A stretch of 64,000 bases of DNA, from the NCBI GenBank assembly GCA_020638695.1, contig JACKIB010000022.1, positions 1-64,000 of the forward strand, read 5' to 3'. Shown piece by piece: positions 1-8,734 of this stretch. The notes under the pieces are model-generated. The model searched no databases. It worked only from the letters and a program-made list of their open reading frames with translations, and was not told where the DNA came from. The DNA comes from Planctomycetota bacterium. GTDB lineage: Bacteria; Planctomycetota; UBA1135; UBA2386. Positions within the stretch are counted from its first letter, which is position 1. Every line of letters starts with the position of its first letter. Position numbers and translations under genes: made by a program.

Positions 1-589
1 CGCGTTCGACTTCGTTCCGCGCCTCGAGTCTCCATGGACCGCTGTCCGTGACGAGGCACTCGCCCTCCCAGACGATCTGGTGGAGCCCTGGGTCGAACCG
101 CATCTCTACGGCACCGGCTGGAACCTCGCCGGCCTGCAGTTCCTCGGCCGCGAGATTGCGCCGATCTGTGCGCGATGCCCGAAGAGCGCCGCGGTGCTGC
201 GGACGATTCCCGGCCTCGCGATGGCGACCTTCTCGCGTCTCGCGCCAGGCGCACACATCGCGACGCACACTGGCTGGGGTGACCGTGTGTTCCGGTTCCA
301 CCTCGCGCTCGTCGTGCCCGGCGACTGTGCCCTGCGCGTCGGGGACGAGATCCGGATGTGGAGCGAGGGCATCTGCTTCGGGTTCGACGACACGGTGCCG
401 CACGAGGCGTGGAACCGCTCCGAGCGCGAGCGCTGGGTGTTGATGTTCGACGTGATCCGGCCCGGCCTCCAAGGTCCGGCCTACGACATTGCGAAGCTGC
501 CGACGGATCTGCTGAGGCGGTTGGGGAACTGGTTCCCCGACGTGGATCCGGCGCTCGGCAAGCCGCGCAAGGAGGTCGCGTCCGAGTGA
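1..589 (+). CDS. Aspartyl/asparaginyl beta-hydroxylase family protein, 5'-partial
   Basis: The reading frame is open to the first base of the window, so the start lies upstream; GTG at 80 is only an internal candidate. The protein matches the Asp_Arg_Hydrox fold of 2-oxoglutarate/Fe(II) oxygenases. A first metal histidine sits in THTGWGD, followed by the RFHLALVVP strand that normally contacts 2-oxoglutarate, and a second histidine sits in VPHEAWN. This family uses two histidines and no acidic ligand. Upstream residues (FDFVPRLESPW) resemble the usual family N-terminus. The stop overlaps the next gene's start by four bases (GTGA), so the two are translationally coupled. The substrate is unknown; a free amino acid or a small peptide is as likely as a protein. 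Confidence 0.8.
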   Translation, partial: AFDFVPRLESPWTAVRDEALALPDDLVEPWVEPHLYGTGWNLAGLQFLGREIAPICARCPKSAAVLRTIPGLAMATFSRLAPGAHIATHTGWGDRVFRFHLALVVPGDCALRVGDEIRMWSEGICFGFDDTVPHEAWNRSERERWVLMFDVIRPGLQGPAYDIAKLPTDLLRRLGNWFPDVDPALGKPRKEVASE

Positions 590-1725
590 ACACGGCTGGG
601 GTGGATGGCGCGTCCGAAGGTCCGTGCTTCCACGGCGGTGCGTTCTTCGGCGCGATCGGCGACGAGTTCGGTGACCTGGGCAGGTCGGCGGACATCGTCA
701 ATGCGGATGTCCTCGATGCGTGGTTCCCGCCGGCGCCATCCGTGCTCGAAGCACTGAGCGAGTACCTCCCGTGGATCGTCCGCACCTCCCCGCCGACAGA
801 CTGCGCAGGTATGGCGCGGGTGATTGCCGAGACGCGCGGCGTCGACCCGGCTCATGTCCTGCCCGGCGCCGGCTCGTCCGCGCTCATCTTCCTGGCGTTC
901 GCGCGGTGGTTGACCGGTGGGTCGCGGGTTCTGCTCCTCGACCCAACCTACGGCGAGTACAGCCACGTCTTGGCCCTCGTCGGCTGTCGGGTCGATCGCT
1001 TCACGGTGGATCGGAGCTCGGGCTACGCGGTCGACCCGGATCGGCTCGCCACCGTGGCGGCGGCCGGGCGGTTCGACTGGATCGTGTTGGTCGATCCGAA
1101 CAGCCCGACCGGCCAGATGTTGCCCCGTGAGGCGATGCACGCACTCCTCGATGCGGTGCCCGAGTCGACTCGAGTGTGGATCGACGAGACGTACGTCGAC
1201 TACGTCGGTGCCGAGCACTCGGTCGAGCGTCGCGCTGCACGGCAGGCCAACGTGGTGGTTTGCAAGTCGATGTCGAAGGCGTACGCGCTGAGCGGCGTGC
1301 GCGCCGCATACCTCTGCGGCACCGCGGAGACCTTGGCGACGCTCCGGCCGTGGGTACCGCCCTGGGCGGTGAGCCTGCCGGCGCAGATCGCGGCGGTGTA
1401 CGCGCTGCGGGACCCTGGCTACTACGCGGCCCGCTACGAGGAGACGCATGCGTTGCGGGGTCGACTGGAGGCAGGGCTCGCCCGCCTGCCCGGCGTGGAG
1501 ACCGTGCCCGCGGTGGCGAACTTCGTGCTGTGCCACCTCGACCCGGGGGGACCGACCGCGGCGACAGTTGCCGCGCGCTGCCGGGAGACGGGTGTGTTCG
1601 TCCGCGATGCGGGGAACATGGGCACCGGGCTCGGTAGCCACGCGCTGCGCGTCGCGGTCAAGGAACTCGATGCCACCGACCGGATCCTCGAGTCACTGGA
1701 CGATGCACTCTGCCGCGCGCCGTAG
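586..1725 (+). CDS. HisC-like PLP-dependent class I/II aminotransferase
   Basis: A 379-residue fold-type I aminotransferase. Visible motifs are DPNSPTG (the cofactor-contacting Asn loop), WIDETYVDY (the Asp that pairs with the pyridine nitrogen) and CKSMSKAYALSGVR, whose second Lys is the Schiff-base lysine. Spacing and length fit histidinol-phosphate aminotransferase and threonine-phosphate decarboxylase relatives. The GTG start at 586 was chosen because it overlaps the upstream stop and gives a normal family length. No other his gene is nearby. Pairing with an amino-acid-type hydroxylase suggests a dedicated pathway rather than histidine synthesis, but the substrate cannot be read from sequence. 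Confidence 0.8.
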   Translation: MNTAGVDGASEGPCFHGGAFFGAIGDEFGDLGRSADIVNADVLDAWFPPAPSVLEALSEYLPWIVRTSPPTDCAGMARVIAETRGVDPAHVLPGAGSSALIFLAFARWLTGGSRVLLLDPTYGEYSHVLALVGCRVDRFTVDRSSGYAVDPDRLATVAAAGRFDWIVLVDPNSPTGQMLPREAMHALLDAVPESTRVWIDETYVDYVGAEHSVERRAARQANVVVCKSMSKAYALSGVRAAYLCGTAETLATLRPWVPPWAVSLPAQIAAVYALRDPGYYAARYEETHALRGRLEAGLARLPGVETVPAVANFVLCHLDPGGPTAATVAARCRETGVFVRDAGNMGTGLGSHALRVAVKELDATDRILESLDDALCRAP

Positions 1726-2083
1726 TCCGCATTCGACCCCAGTCGACGGCTGCGCGCCGCGAGTGCCCGCGCCAGTGCCCGCGTCCGGAGTTCGCAGCAC
1801 GTGTACCCCGACCTTCGATCCGCTCGCTGCGCTGCTGCTCCTCAGCTTGTCCACCAACAAGCCGTGTCGTCGCAGCGCCTTGCGCGCGAATCGACTGACG
1901 CAGCCACATTTGCTGCGAACTTCGTCTGACTCGACGCGACCTCGTGTGTTCTCGACGGCCAGCGATGGATCGTCCGAGTGCCTTGGCTCGTCGGTGGGCC
2001 GTCACGGCACTGCCGCTTCCCGACAGTCGATACCCGGAACCCACTGTTCCCCTTGCACGAAACCCCGTAGTCCTGGGGGCCGC
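1726..2083. other. Gene-free stretch, 358 bp
   Basis: No convincing coding frame, RNA gene or terminator was seen. AGTGCCCGCG is directly repeated at 1762-1771 and 1774-1783 (12-base period). The region must hold the promoter of the secreted protein gene that follows, but no good -35/-10 pair stands out. Confidence 0.5.
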
Positions 2084-5000
2084 ATGTCCACTCCTGCCAT
2101 CCCGCGCGCCCTCGTCTCCCCGGCCGTCGCCCTCGTCGCTACCGCCCTTCTCAGCGCCCAGCAACCCCAGCTGCTCGTCGACGCCAATGCGGCGCCTCCC
2201 GCGAACCGATCGTCGCTGCCCAACGGCGGCGTCGAGTTCAAGGGGTACACCTACTTCAGTGCCAGTACCATCGGCCAGGACCGCGAAGAGACCGGCATCG
2301 AGCTGTTTCGGACGCTCGGGATCACCGGTACCTCCCAGCTGTTCCTGGACATCTGGCCGGGCCATCTCGGAAGCGCTCCGCAGGGATTCCAGGTCGCGGG
2401 GAGCTACCTGTTCTTCTCCGCGCGCCGCAACTTCAGCGAGTGCCTGTTCCGTACCGACGGCACGCTGGCGGGCACGCTCTGCCTCGCCGAGGTGTCGGTC
2501 GGTGCGAGGGTCGAGTTCCAGGGCAAGCTGTACTTCTTCGTCGGTACCGACTTCTGGGTGAGCGATGGCAGCATCCAGGGTACGCAGCGGCTCGTCGCGT
2601 TCCCTCGCGTTGGGATCTTCTTTCCCGTGACCCATGAACTGGTCGTGTTCGGCAACAAGCTCCTGCTCACCGGTGCGTCCACGGCTCAGGGCCAGGAACT
2701 CTGGGTCAGCGATGGCACGACCGCGGGCACGGCGCTCCTCGCGGACCTGGATCCGGGAGCAGGCTCGTCGGGGCCGAACACGTTTCGCGTCGCGGGCTCG
2801 CGCGTGTTCTTCGTGGCCAGCACCGCGGCCACGGGCCGCGAACTGTGGGTGACCGACGGCACGCCCGCGGGCACGCAGCTGGTCAAGGACGTGCTGCCCG
2901 GTCCGACCAGCAGCATGCAAGGGCTACTTCCGGACCGAAGCTCCGCACCGCTCGCACTGCAGCCGCTCGGCGGGCGGCTGTTGTTCTCCGCGCAGGACGG
3001 AAACTCCGGCGCCGAGCTGTGGTCGAGTGACGGGACACCACAGGGGACCATGCTGCTCAAGGACCTCAATACCGGATCGTCGTTCGATGGTCACTCCGCA
3101 CCGCAGTCGATGGTCAGCGATGGCAGCGTCGTGTACTTCGTCGCCTTCGAAACGACGAGCGCTTGGTCGCTCTGGAAGACAGACGGCACGGCCGCCGGGA
3201 CCGTACAGCTCGGACCGGGTGGCGTCGCTCCGACCCACCTGTTCCTCGACGGTTCTCGCCTCTACTTCCGAAGCTTCACCACGTCGGCCGGCTACGAGCC
3301 CTGGACGAGCGATGGCACGTCGAGTGGGACGCGCATGATCCACGACATCGTCCCGGGGCCGACCAGCTCGAATCCTTCGAGCTTCTTCAAGGCGCTCACC
3401 GGGCGGGTGCTGTTCTCGGCCGACGACGGCAAGATCGGGGCGGAGCTGTGGGAGACGGATGCCACCGCCCAGAACACCAAGATCGTCGATGACATTCACC
3501 GGCCGCTTCCCGGAAGCTCCGACAGCGGGGCGGCGTTCTCCCTCACCACGAGCGTCGGGCGGACCTACTTCTCGGCCTTCGACGGCCAGGACCCCGCGCT
3601 GTGGAGCACGGATGGCACCGCCGCGGGAACCCGGATGATCCGGAAGGTGAACGTCGGCGGCGGCGACTACCAGTGGATGGCGTCGCACAACACCTCGCTG
3701 TTCTTCAACGCGGGCGACGCGGCGAACGGCACCGAACTCTGGCTGTCCGACGGCACCTCCGCGGGGACGCGGCTCCTTCGCGATATTGCGCCCGGTGCGG
3801 GGAACTCGTACCCGCGGGAGTTCACCGCGGCGGGGAAGCTCATGTTCTTCTCCGCAGACGATCTCGTGCACGGTCGGGAGCTGTGGGCATCGGATGGCAG
3901 CACGGCCGGAACCAGGCTCGTCCGGGACATCCGCGCCAGTGGCGACAGCAACCCCGCGGAGATGGTGGCGCTCGGCAACGTGCTGCTGTTCGCGGCGTAC
4001 GACGACGTCGCCGGCGGCGAGCTCTGGCGTTCCGATGGAACCGAGGCGGGCACCTTCCTGGTCAAGGATCTCCGACCTGGCAACATGCAGAACTCGACGC
4101 GGGACCCGTGGAGTTCGCAGCCGCACGCATTCTGCGTGGTCGGTCGCCATGCGTACTTCATCGCCAACGACCTGCCCAACGGACAGGTGGGCTACCAGCT
4201 GTTCCGGACGGACGGCACCTCGGCTGGCACGGTCAAGCTGGCCGACGGACGCTTCGCGCAGACGGCGGTCGTGGGGGACACGCTGTTCGTCACCGACGAG
4301 CGGGTGTTGTACGCCGTGGACACCCTGGCTGCGACGCCGCAGCTGGTCACGGTCAGGGACGTCGGCAATGGGCGGAACCCGTACATGGACGCGCTCACGC
4401 CGGCCGGGGATCGGTTGTTCTTCGTCGCGCTGGCGTCGACCACGTCCTCGGCCAGCGTGCTGTGGGTGAGTGACGGCACTTCGGCTGGCACGGTGCCCGT
4501 GGTCGACGCCCAGGCGCGCCAAGTCGAGCCCGTCGCCGTCGCGTTCGCGCGCAACCCGCTGCTGGTCGGCGCGGGCTCGCGCCGCGTCTTCTTCACGGCC
4601 AACCCCGACGACCGCAACGAGCCGGAGCTCTGGGTGTCGGACGGCACTGCGGGGGGGACTCGCCAGGTCTACGATCTGCGGCCGGGACCCTACGGCTCGC
4701 ACCCGGTGTTCTTGGTCCACGCCCACGGCAAGCTGCTGTTCGGCGCCGACGATGGGCTCATCGGACGCGAGGTGTGGGCGGTCGACATCGGCGGTAGCAA
4801 GCAGGTCGTCGGTGGTGGATGCGGAGCGAGCTTCGCGCCGATCCTCGATTGCGCCGACCCGGTGCTCGGTGCGCGCTTCGCAATCGAGCTCCGCCGAGCG
4901 GAGCCGAATCGGAACATGGTGTTCGCCCTGGGGCTCCCGGCCGCCGCGCCGTTCACCATCGGGGGCTGCGTGCTAGCCCTCGACTACGGGTTGGGGCACC

Positions 5001-5176
5001 TGCTCACGTTTGCACAGACGTCCGCGACGGGGCGGTGGCAGACGAGTCTGCAGGTGGCCGACAACGTGAATCGCATCGGCCTGCGCCTGGCGATTCATGC
5101 GGGTGTCGATTCGCCGGGTCACCCGCCGTTCGGCATGGACTTCAGCAACACGGTGTACTTGGTGTTGGGACGGTGA
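2084..5176 (+). CDS. Secreted ELWxxDGTxxGT-repeat protein
   Basis: A 1030-residue protein. ATG 2084 begins a clear signal peptide ending near ALLSAQQ; the frame is open further upstream but lacks protein-like sequence. The body holds about 15 copies of a 50-70-residue repeat centred on variants of ELWVSDGTxAGT (for example ELWVTDGTPAGT, ELWLSDGTSAGT and LFRTDGTSAGT), the hallmark of a hyalin-like/beta-propeller-type extracellular repeat. The last 120 residues, from GGGCGASF on, form a separate Cys- and Gly-containing beta-rich module ending in SNTVYLVLGR, which resembles the ends of four other secreted proteins in this window. No catalytic motif is visible. Function is unknown; a surface or exported structural role is inferred. 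Confidence 0.85.
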   Translation: MSTPAIPRALVSPAVALVATALLSAQQPQLLVDANAAPPANRSSLPNGGVEFKGYTYFSASTIGQDREETGIELFRTLGITGTSQLFLDIWPGHLGSAPQGFQVAGSYLFFSARRNFSECLFRTDGTLAGTLCLAEVSVGARVEFQGKLYFFVGTDFWVSDGSIQGTQRLVAFPRVGIFFPVTHELVVFGNKLLLTGASTAQGQELWVSDGTTAGTALLADLDPGAGSSGPNTFRVAGSRVFFVASTAATGRELWVTDGTPAGTQLVKDVLPGPTSSMQGLLPDRSSAPLALQPLGGRLLFSAQDGNSGAELWSSDGTPQGTMLLKDLNTGSSFDGHSAPQSMVSDGSVVYFVAFETTSAWSLWKTDGTAAGTVQLGPGGVAPTHLFLDGSRLYFRSFTTSAGYEPWTSDGTSSGTRMIHDIVPGPTSSNPSSFFKALTGRVLFSADDGKIGAELWETDATAQNTKIVDDIHRPLPGSSDSGAAFSLTTSVGRTYFSAFDGQDPALWSTDGTAAGTRMIRKVNVGGGDYQWMASHNTSLFFNAGDAANGTELWLSDGTSAGTRLLRDIAPGAGNSYPREFTAAGKLMFFSADDLVHGRELWASDGSTAGTRLVRDIRASGDSNPAEMVALGNVLLFAAYDDVAGGELWRSDGTEAGTFLVKDLRPGNMQNSTRDPWSSQPHAFCVVGRHAYFIANDLPNGQVGYQLFRTDGTSAGTVKLADGRFAQTAVVGDTLFVTDERVLYAVDTLAATPQLVTVRDVGNGRNPYMDALTPAGDRLFFVALASTTSSASVLWVSDGTSAGTVPVVDAQARQVEPVAVAFARNPLLVGAGSRRVFFTANPDDRNEPELWVSDGTAGGTRQVYDLRPGPYGSHPVFLVHAHGKLLFGADDGLIGREVWAVDIGGSKQVVGGGCGASFAPILDCADPVLGARFAIELRRAEPNRNMVFALGLPAAAPFTIGGCVLALDYGLGHLLTFAQTSATGRWQTSLQVADNVNRIGLRLAIHAGVDSPGHPPFGMDFSNTVYLVLGR

Positions 5177-5790
5177 GCGGCGAGCCTGGCGTCGTGCGCT
5201 AGCTCGGGACCGTCCTTGCCGATCCTCGCCACGGTCACGTCGGTTCCCCCGATCCGCAACGTCCGTGGGCGATCGGGGCACAGCTCGGCGAACCACTCGC
5301 CCGCGGCGTCGAGCCACGGCTTGGGGTTCGCGCGACCCGGGTCGATCCGAATCCACAGGCACATGGAATCCCACTGCGGCCGGTTGGCGCGGAACGCTGC
5401 ATCGATCTCGCGGAACGGCGCGTCGATGTCCAACGCGAGCGTGACGCTGCCATCGAAACCGGGGATGGACTGCAGCAGGTTGCCGAGTAACTCCGCGGTT
5501 CGCGGTCGTTTCGCCGCCAGCTCGGTGCGGCGCTCCGCGAGCCACGGCTGCGCATCGCGCACCACCCCGGCCCACGCCGCGGCGAGCTGCGGAGAGCGGA
5601 ACCAGCGGCCGAGCGGGTCGCGGGCGTGCACCGCCCGCCACACCGCCGGACCCTCGAGGTGGAGCAGCGCAGTCGGCTGCGGTGGGAGCTGCAGGGTTGG
5701 GTTCGACGCGGTCTGGGCGTGGGCCGGCCCGACCCCTTGCACGGCGGCGAACGCGAGGATGGCGGCGCGGAGGACGCGGGTCGGGTGCAT
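5119..5790 (-). CDS. Secreted protein of unknown function, possibly C-terminally truncated
   Basis: A 223-residue protein with a signal peptide (MHPTRVLRAAILAFAAVQG, cleavage after AHA) followed by a proline-rich start and mixed alpha/beta sequence (LLHLEGPAVWRAV). ATG 5790 is preferred over an upstream in-frame ATG because it places the hydrophobic core properly. The last 19 codons lie inside the final codons of the convergent ELW-repeat gene (58-base overlap), so the tail is probably not ancestral. The domain style, a bounded LALDID segment, resembles the first part of longer planctomycete secreted proteins. Either the gene lost its 3' part or it is simply short. Confidence 0.6.
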   Translation of the reverse strand: MHPTRVLRAAILAFAAVQGVGPAHAQTASNPTLQLPPQPTALLHLEGPAVWRAVHARDPLGRWFRSPQLAAAWAGVVRDAQPWLAERRTELAAKRPRTAELLGNLLQSIPGFDGSVTLALDIDAPFREIDAAFRANRPQWDSMCLWIRIDPGRANPKPWLDAAGEWFAELCPDRPRTLRIGGTDVTVARIGKDGPELAHDARLAAHRPNTKYTVLLKSMPNGG

Positions 5791-5824
5791 GGCGCGGCAG
5801 CATACCCGCGGCCCGGCGTCGCGC

Positions 5825-5853
5825 TTGACCGCCGCGGCGCGGCACCGCATTCT
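5825..5853 (+). promoter_or_regulatory. Putative ffh promoter
   Basis: TTGACC (5825-5830), a 17-base spacer and CATTCT (5848-5853). Only 8 bases separate the -10 from the ATG at 5862 and no Shine-Dalgarno sequence is present, which would give a leaderless or near-leaderless transcript. The -10 is weak. Confidence 0.35.
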
Positions 5854-5861
5854 GACCCGTC

Positions 5862-7298
5862 ATGTTCGACTCGCTGACCGGTGCGCTGAGCAAGGCCTAT
5901 TCGGCGCTGGCCGGCCACAAGACTCTGACCGACAAGAACGTCGACGACGGCATCCGCGCGGTGCGCCAGGCGCTGCTCGAGGCCGACGTCAACTTCAAGG
6001 TCGCCAAGGACTTCATCAAGCAGGTCAAGGACCGTGCGATCGGCGAAGAGGTCATCAAGGCGGTCAATCCGGGCGATCAGTTCGTCAAGATCTTCCACGA
6101 CGAACTCACCGAGCTGCTCGGCGGCGAAGCCGTGCTGCTGCCGGTCGCCGACACCGCGCCGCTGGTGCTGATGATGGCCGGCCTGCAGGGGGCCGGCAAG
6201 ACGACCACCTGCGCCAAGCTCGCGCTGTGGCTGCGGCGCCGCAAGAAGAAGAAGGTCATGCTGGTCGCCGCCGACTTGCAGCGGCCGGCCGCGGTCGACC
6301 AGTTGGTGACGCTCGGTCGCCAACTCGACATCCCGGTGCACGCCGAAGGTACCACCGGGCGTCCCGCCGAGGTGTGCCAGCGGGGCATCGAAGCCGCCAA
6401 GCGACTGTTCTGCGACGTCGTGATCCTGGATACCGCCGGCCGGCTGCACATCGACGAGCCGCTGATGCGCGAGCTCGAAGAGATCCACGGCAAGTGCAAG
6501 CCGCATGGTGTGCTGTTGGTGTGCGACTCGATGCTCGGGCAGGACGCGGTCAACTCGGCCAGGGAATTCCACTCCCGGCTGCCGCTGCACGGCGTCGTGC
6601 TGACCAAGGTCGACGGTGACTCGCGTGCTGGCGCGGCGCTGAGCGTCAAAGCGGTGACCGGCCGACCGATCCTGTTCGCCGGCACCGGCGAGAAGGTCGA
6701 CGAGCTGGAGGAGTGGGATCCGGCGCGCATGGCCGGGCGACTGCTCGGCATGGGCGATGTCGTCGGCCTGGTCGAGAAGGCCCAGGAGGTCATCGACGAG
6801 AAGGAGGCGCAGAAGGCGGCCCGCAAGCTGCAGAAGGGTCAGTTCGACTTCGACGACTTCCTCAAGCAGTTGAACATGCTGCGCAAGATGGGGCCGCTCA
6901 AGAAGGTGCTCGGGATGCTGCCGGGCGTCGGGTCGATGCTGAAGGACGTCGATCTCGACAACAAGGAGTTCGCCCGCATGGAAGCGGTGATGCTGTCGAT
7001 GACCCCGCACGAGCGCCGCAACCCGGGAGTGATCGACGTCCAGCGGCGGCGGCGGATCGCGCAGGGTAGCGGCAACGACCTGGACCGAGTCAACGCGCTG
7101 CTCAAGCAGTTCAAGGCGATGCAGAAGATGATGAAGAGCATGAAGGGCGGGATGCCCGACATGAGCGCGCTCGATGACCTCGGCGGGCTAGGTGGTGGCG
7201 GTTTGGGCGGTGGGGGACTCGGCGGCGGGTTGCCGAAGGGCTTCCCCAAGTTGCCGCCTGGCGGTGGGTTCATGCCGGGCGGGAGGCGCCGTCGATGA
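5862..7298 (+). CDS. ffh: Signal recognition particle GTPase Ffh/SRP54
   Basis: A 478-residue GTPase that binds signal sequences on ribosomes and delivers them to FtsY. The order is an N-domain helical bundle (1-90), a G domain with P-loop GLQGAGKTTTCAKLA, the DLQRPAAVDQL and DTAGRLH motifs and TKVDGD, then a methionine-rich M domain (about 325-440; LNMLRKMGPLKK, VMLSMTPHERRNPG, MQKMMKSM). The C-terminus is a long glycine-rich tail (GGLGGGGLGGG) ending in GGRRRR, longer than in Escherichia coli. The stop overlaps the pyrE start (ATGA), so the two are coupled. No 4.5S RNA gene was found in the window. Confidence 0.97.
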   Translation: MFDSLTGALSKAYSALAGHKTLTDKNVDDGIRAVRQALLEADVNFKVAKDFIKQVKDRAIGEEVIKAVNPGDQFVKIFHDELTELLGGEAVLLPVADTAPLVLMMAGLQGAGKTTTCAKLALWLRRRKKKKVMLVAADLQRPAAVDQLVTLGRQLDIPVHAEGTTGRPAEVCQRGIEAAKRLFCDVVILDTAGRLHIDEPLMRELEEIHGKCKPHGVLLVCDSMLGQDAVNSAREFHSRLPLHGVVLTKVDGDSRAGAALSVKAVTGRPILFAGTGEKVDELEEWDPARMAGRLLGMGDVVGLVEKAQEVIDEKEAQKAARKLQKGQFDFDDFLKQLNMLRKMGPLKKVLGMLPGVGSMLKDVDLDNKEFARMEAVMLSMTPHERRNPGVIDVQRRRRIAQGSGNDLDRVNALLKQFKAMQKMMKSMKGGMPDMSALDDLGGLGGGGLGGGGLGGGLPKGFPKLPPGGGFMPGGRRRR

Positions 7299-7819
7299 GC
7301 GACTTCGACCGTGAACTCGCTGCCCGGATCGTCGCCGCCGCGCACCTGACGGGTGAGTTCAAGCTGCGCTCGGGCCAGACGTCGAACCACTACTTCGACA
7401 AGTACCGCTTCGAGGCCGACCCCGAGCTGCTGTGGCCGATCGCGCGCGCAATGGCGCCGCTGGTTCCGAGCGGCACCGAGGTACTCGCCGGTCTGGAACT
7501 CGGGGGTGTGCCGCTGGCGGTCGCGCTGTCGCGCGAGACCGGCCTACCGACCGCGTTCGTGCGCAAGGAGCGCAAGGAGTACGGCACCTGCCGAATCGCC
7601 GAGGGGGCGGAGTTGCGTGGACGCGCCGTGTGCGTCATCGAGGACGTGATCACGACCGGCGGCCAGGTGGTCACCAGTGTCGGAGATCTGCGCGCCGAGG
7701 GCGCACGGGTCGACAGCGTCTGCTGCGTGATCTACCGGGGTGAAGGTGTGTGCGAGCCCCTGCACGCGGCCGGGCTCCAGCTGATCCACCTCTACACTAT
7801 GGCCCAGCTGCTCGGCTGA
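7295..7819 (+). CDS. pyrE: Orotate phosphoribosyltransferase
   Basis: A 174-residue enzyme of de novo pyrimidine synthesis that joins orotate to PRPP to give OMP. Visible motifs are SGQTSNHYFDKYRFE near the N-terminus, the FVRKERKEYG flexible loop, and the PRPP-binding signature VCVIEDVITTGGQV (about 109-122). It starts inside the ffh stop codon. The 12-base sequence encoding its last residues (GGCCCAGCTGCT) is repeated directly just after the stop. Confidence 0.95.
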   Translation: MSDFDRELAARIVAAAHLTGEFKLRSGQTSNHYFDKYRFEADPELLWPIARAMAPLVPSGTEVLAGLELGGVPLAVALSRETGLPTAFVRKERKEYGTCRIAEGAELRGRAVCVIEDVITTGGQVVTSVGDLRAEGARVDSVCCVIYRGEGVCEPLHAAGLQLIHLYTMAQLLG

Positions 7820-7845
7820 GGCCCAGCTGCTGAACCGTGGGGGTC

Positions 7846-7877
7846 GCGCGACTCGCGCTCTCGATCGCGAGCCGCGC
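7846..7877. terminator. GC-rich hairpin between convergent pyrE and lipoprotein genes
   Basis: GCGCG-A-CTCGCG pairs with CGCGAG-C-CGCGC around an 8-base loop (11 pairs with one A/C mismatch). There is no T-tract on either side. Position between two converging genes suggests a bidirectional terminator. Confidence 0.45.
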
Positions 7878-7892
7878 GCGGGCTGACTCGAG

Positions 7893-8264
7893 CTACTTGC
7901 CGAGCGCGGTGAGCTTCTCGATCGCGCTCTTCAGGTGCGTCTGCAAGTTGGCCGGCAGCTTGCCGAGGGTCTCGAGCAGCTTGCCCTTCTCGCCGCCGAT
8001 CATGCCCATGACCTTCGCGATGGCGTCCTTGGGCAACTTGCCCAGCGTGGCCTTGGCGGTCTCCACCAGGCCACCGATGGTGGTGCCGGCGGTCTTCGCA
8101 GTGGCCTCGTCCTTGACGGTCGCGGCCGCGGTGCCGATCTTGGAGAAGATCGCCTTGATCGCGGTCGCCGCGGTCTCGGGGGTGGTCGCGGCGGCGCCCG
8201 ACTCGGAGCAGCCGGCGAACAGGAGGGTGAACACGGCGAGAGTGCCGATTACGAGGTTTCTCAT
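7893..8264 (-). CDS. Small Ala/Lys-rich lipoprotein
   Basis: A 123-residue protein. ATG 8264 gives a lipoprotein signal peptide with lipobox LLFAGC (Cys 19). The mature part is Ala/Thr/Lys/Gly-rich and predicted mostly helical, with amphipathic segments such as ETAKATLGKLPKDAIAKVMG. No recognised domain is present. A lipid-anchored periplasmic protein is likely; nothing about its neighbours (pyrE convergent, rpsP divergent) tells its job. Confidence 0.7.
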   Translation of the reverse strand: MRNLVIGTLAVFTLLFAGCSESGAAATTPETAATAIKAIFSKIGTAAATVKDEATAKTAGTTIGGLVETAKATLGKLPKDAIAKVMGMIGGEKGKLLETLGKLPANLQTHLKSAIEKLTALGK

Positions 8265-8734
8265 CTCTGATTGGGGTTGAGGGGTGAATCTGCCCGGTGA
8301 CTCGGAGTGTCTTGACCCGGGTGCAGCGGGAAGTGGACTCGTGCGAATCCGGTCCCTGCGGCGCGGAACGCTACCTGCGGAGTCGGGTCGGGGGAATTGT
8401 CGAATGCCGCAGTTTGCCGGGAAATCTCCCCGGCAGCTGCGTCGCGCCGCAAGCCGTTCCCGCACCCGGAGAAGCGCGGCAGGTCGGGGTTGGAGCGGGC
8501 CGGCCGAGGTGAGCCCGGCGGGAGCCGACCACGGAGCCGGCGCCACGGAGCGGAGGGCAGCGAAGAAAAGTGCGGATGGCCGTTCCTTCGCCGCCTGGAA
8601 TGTGATTCCATCTTCGCCCCCTTGGTCTTCCCCATGGTGCAGCGTCTCGGCCGGCAGGTGCCCGCCCCGCTGCGGCCGCGTCCGGCGTCGAGCTCCTCCG
8701 GATCGGAACCCCCAAAACAGCTCAGGAGACCCTC
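8265..8734. other. Gene-free stretch upstream of rpsP, 470 bp
   Basis: Divergent intergenic region between the lipoprotein and rpsP. It contains a perfect hairpin TGCCGGG/CCCGGCA at 8415-8435 with a 7-base A/T-rich loop, and a strongly GC-structured stretch at 8436-8560. Motifs of RNase P RNA, tmRNA and SRP RNA are absent. It is long for a promoter region and may encode a structured rpsP leader or an unrecognised RNA. Confidence 0.4.

Noticed and set aside
2400..4700. Regular DNA repeats resembling a repeat array or CRISPR
   Set aside because: The periodicity is codon-level and encodes ELWxxDGTxxGT units; spacing varies and no identical direct repeats occur.
8265..8734. Possible RNase P RNA, SRP RNA or tmRNA
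   Set aside because: The conserved sequence blocks of these RNAs were searched by eye and not found.
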